A stretch of DNA of 64,000 bases from positions 248,001-312,000 of the forward strand of contig JAWRVZ010000212.1 in assembly GCA_037043235.1 (NCBI GenBank). Direction: 5' to 3'. The translations under genes and the position numbers were made by a program. Shown here in pieces: positions 63,585-64,000 of the stretch. The notes beneath the pieces were generated by a model, which was not told where the DNA came from, did not search any database, and saw only the letters and a list, made by a program, of their open reading frames with translations. This DNA comes from Rhodeus uyekii. Taxonomy: Eukaryota; Chordata; Actinopteri; Cypriniformes; Acheilognathidae. How positions within the stretch are numbered: position 1 is the first letter of the stretch; the number at the start of each line of letters is the position of its first letter.

Positions 63585-64000
63585 TTGAATCTTGAACTGA
63601 AATCAATGAAGAGCATTCGAACATATGTGTTTTTCTTGTCCAGATTGGTGAGGGCCAGATTGAGAGTGGTACTGATGGCGTCATCTGCTGAGCGGTTGGG
63701 GCGGTAAGCGAATTACAGGGGATCTAGTGAGGGGGGCAGCAGGGTCTTAATGTGCCTCAAGACGAGCCTCTCGAAGCACTTCATGATGACAGGTGTAAGT
63801 GCAACGGGACGGTAGTCATTGAGGCAGGACACAGGGGACTTCTTTGGCACGGGGATGATGGTGGTGGTCTTGAAGCACGTTGGAACTACGGTGCTGCTCA
63901 GAGAGATGTTGAAGATGTCTGTGAAAACATCTGCCAGTTAGTTTGCACATCCTCTGAGCACCCTACCAGGGATGTTTTCTGGTCCAACAACCTTCGGCGG
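63585..64000 (-). pseudogene. L2-type LINE reverse transcriptase fragment (runs off window)
   Basis: The minus strand reads VVPTCFKTTTIIPVPKKSPV, CLNDYRPVALTPVIMKCFER, FAYRPNRSADDAISTTLNLA, LDKKNTYVRMLFIDFSSRFN. This is the RT of the L2/Maui group. A stop (residue after CAN) and a substitution at the usual FSSAFN position show decay. It continues beyond the end of the window. Confidence 0.85.

Noticed and set aside
1..64000. A new multi-gene defence-type system
   Set aside because: Searched for on both strands; apart from the ZNF cluster, all recognisable coding sequence belongs to known kinds of mobile elements. The unusual signals are the ERV leader array and the ZNF splice/promoter patterns, not a novel gene cassette.

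Overview
The window looks like nuclear DNA of a teleost fish, most likely a cypriniform. The support is a tandem cluster of fish-type C2H2 zinc-finger genes, a fish tRNA-derived SINE, and a dense mixture of BEL/Pao, DIRS, Ty3-like, ERV, L1/Tx1-type LINE, L2, hAT, Tc1, Tigger, Harbinger and THAP/YqaJ elements. It is not prokaryotic: there are no operons, tRNA or rRNA genes, or CRISPR arrays.

The backbone is a head-to-tail array of C2H2 zinc-finger (ZNF) genes, all on the minus strand, at 1.4-2.4, 15.2-16.9, 26.0-27.4, 32.0-36.9, 39.0-40.3, 42.4-44.0 and 56.1-58.0 kb. Dead copies lie at 21.5, 24.7 and 38.4 kb. The intact genes share one design. A 25-nt coding micro-exon (encoding MKPTEEQR or close) joins in phase 1 to one large exon carrying an acidic DLIEE...EELSE leader and 7 to 21 fingers. 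Further upstream are presumptive 5' UTR exons with good splice donors and CRE palindromes (TGACGTCA). In five genes the stop codon overlaps or directly follows a consensus GTAAGT splice donor.

Region by region. 0-16 kb: a segmental duplication (BEL integrase scrap + LTR + ZNF gene) in two copies. The second copy is separated by a decayed BEL/Pao element, itself split by a solo LTR and by an 8.1-kb endogenous retrovirus with paired LTRs, an Arg-tRNA primer site, a structured leader, and broken integrase and env. 18-20 kb: a THAP/YqaJ DNA transposon containing a 5'-truncated LINE. 20-25 kb: hAT and ERV fragments and dead ZNF pieces. 24.9-25.9 kb: BEL/Pao integrase. 27.8-30.9 kb: a deleted DIRS element with inverted terminal repeats. 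34.5-36.2 kb: a hAT element with a 32-bp minisatellite. 40.4-42.0 kb: a gag-only LTR element and a Tigger-type MITE. 45.9-51.1 kb: a nearly complete two-ORF LINE, head-to-head with a ZNF promoter. 52-56 kb: nested DNA transposons and LTRs (LTR > hAT > Tigger). 57 kb: two nested MITEs. 59.9-63.2 kb: a Tc1 remnant split by a solo LTR and ending at a gag-only LTR element. 63.6-64 kb: an L2 reverse-transcriptase fragment running off the window.

Biologically this reads as a fast-evolving ZNF cluster living among the retroelements such proteins are thought to repress. Family names come from motif recognition by eye; no database search was run. Target-site duplications, LTR ends, splice phases and frameshifts were read directly from the bases.
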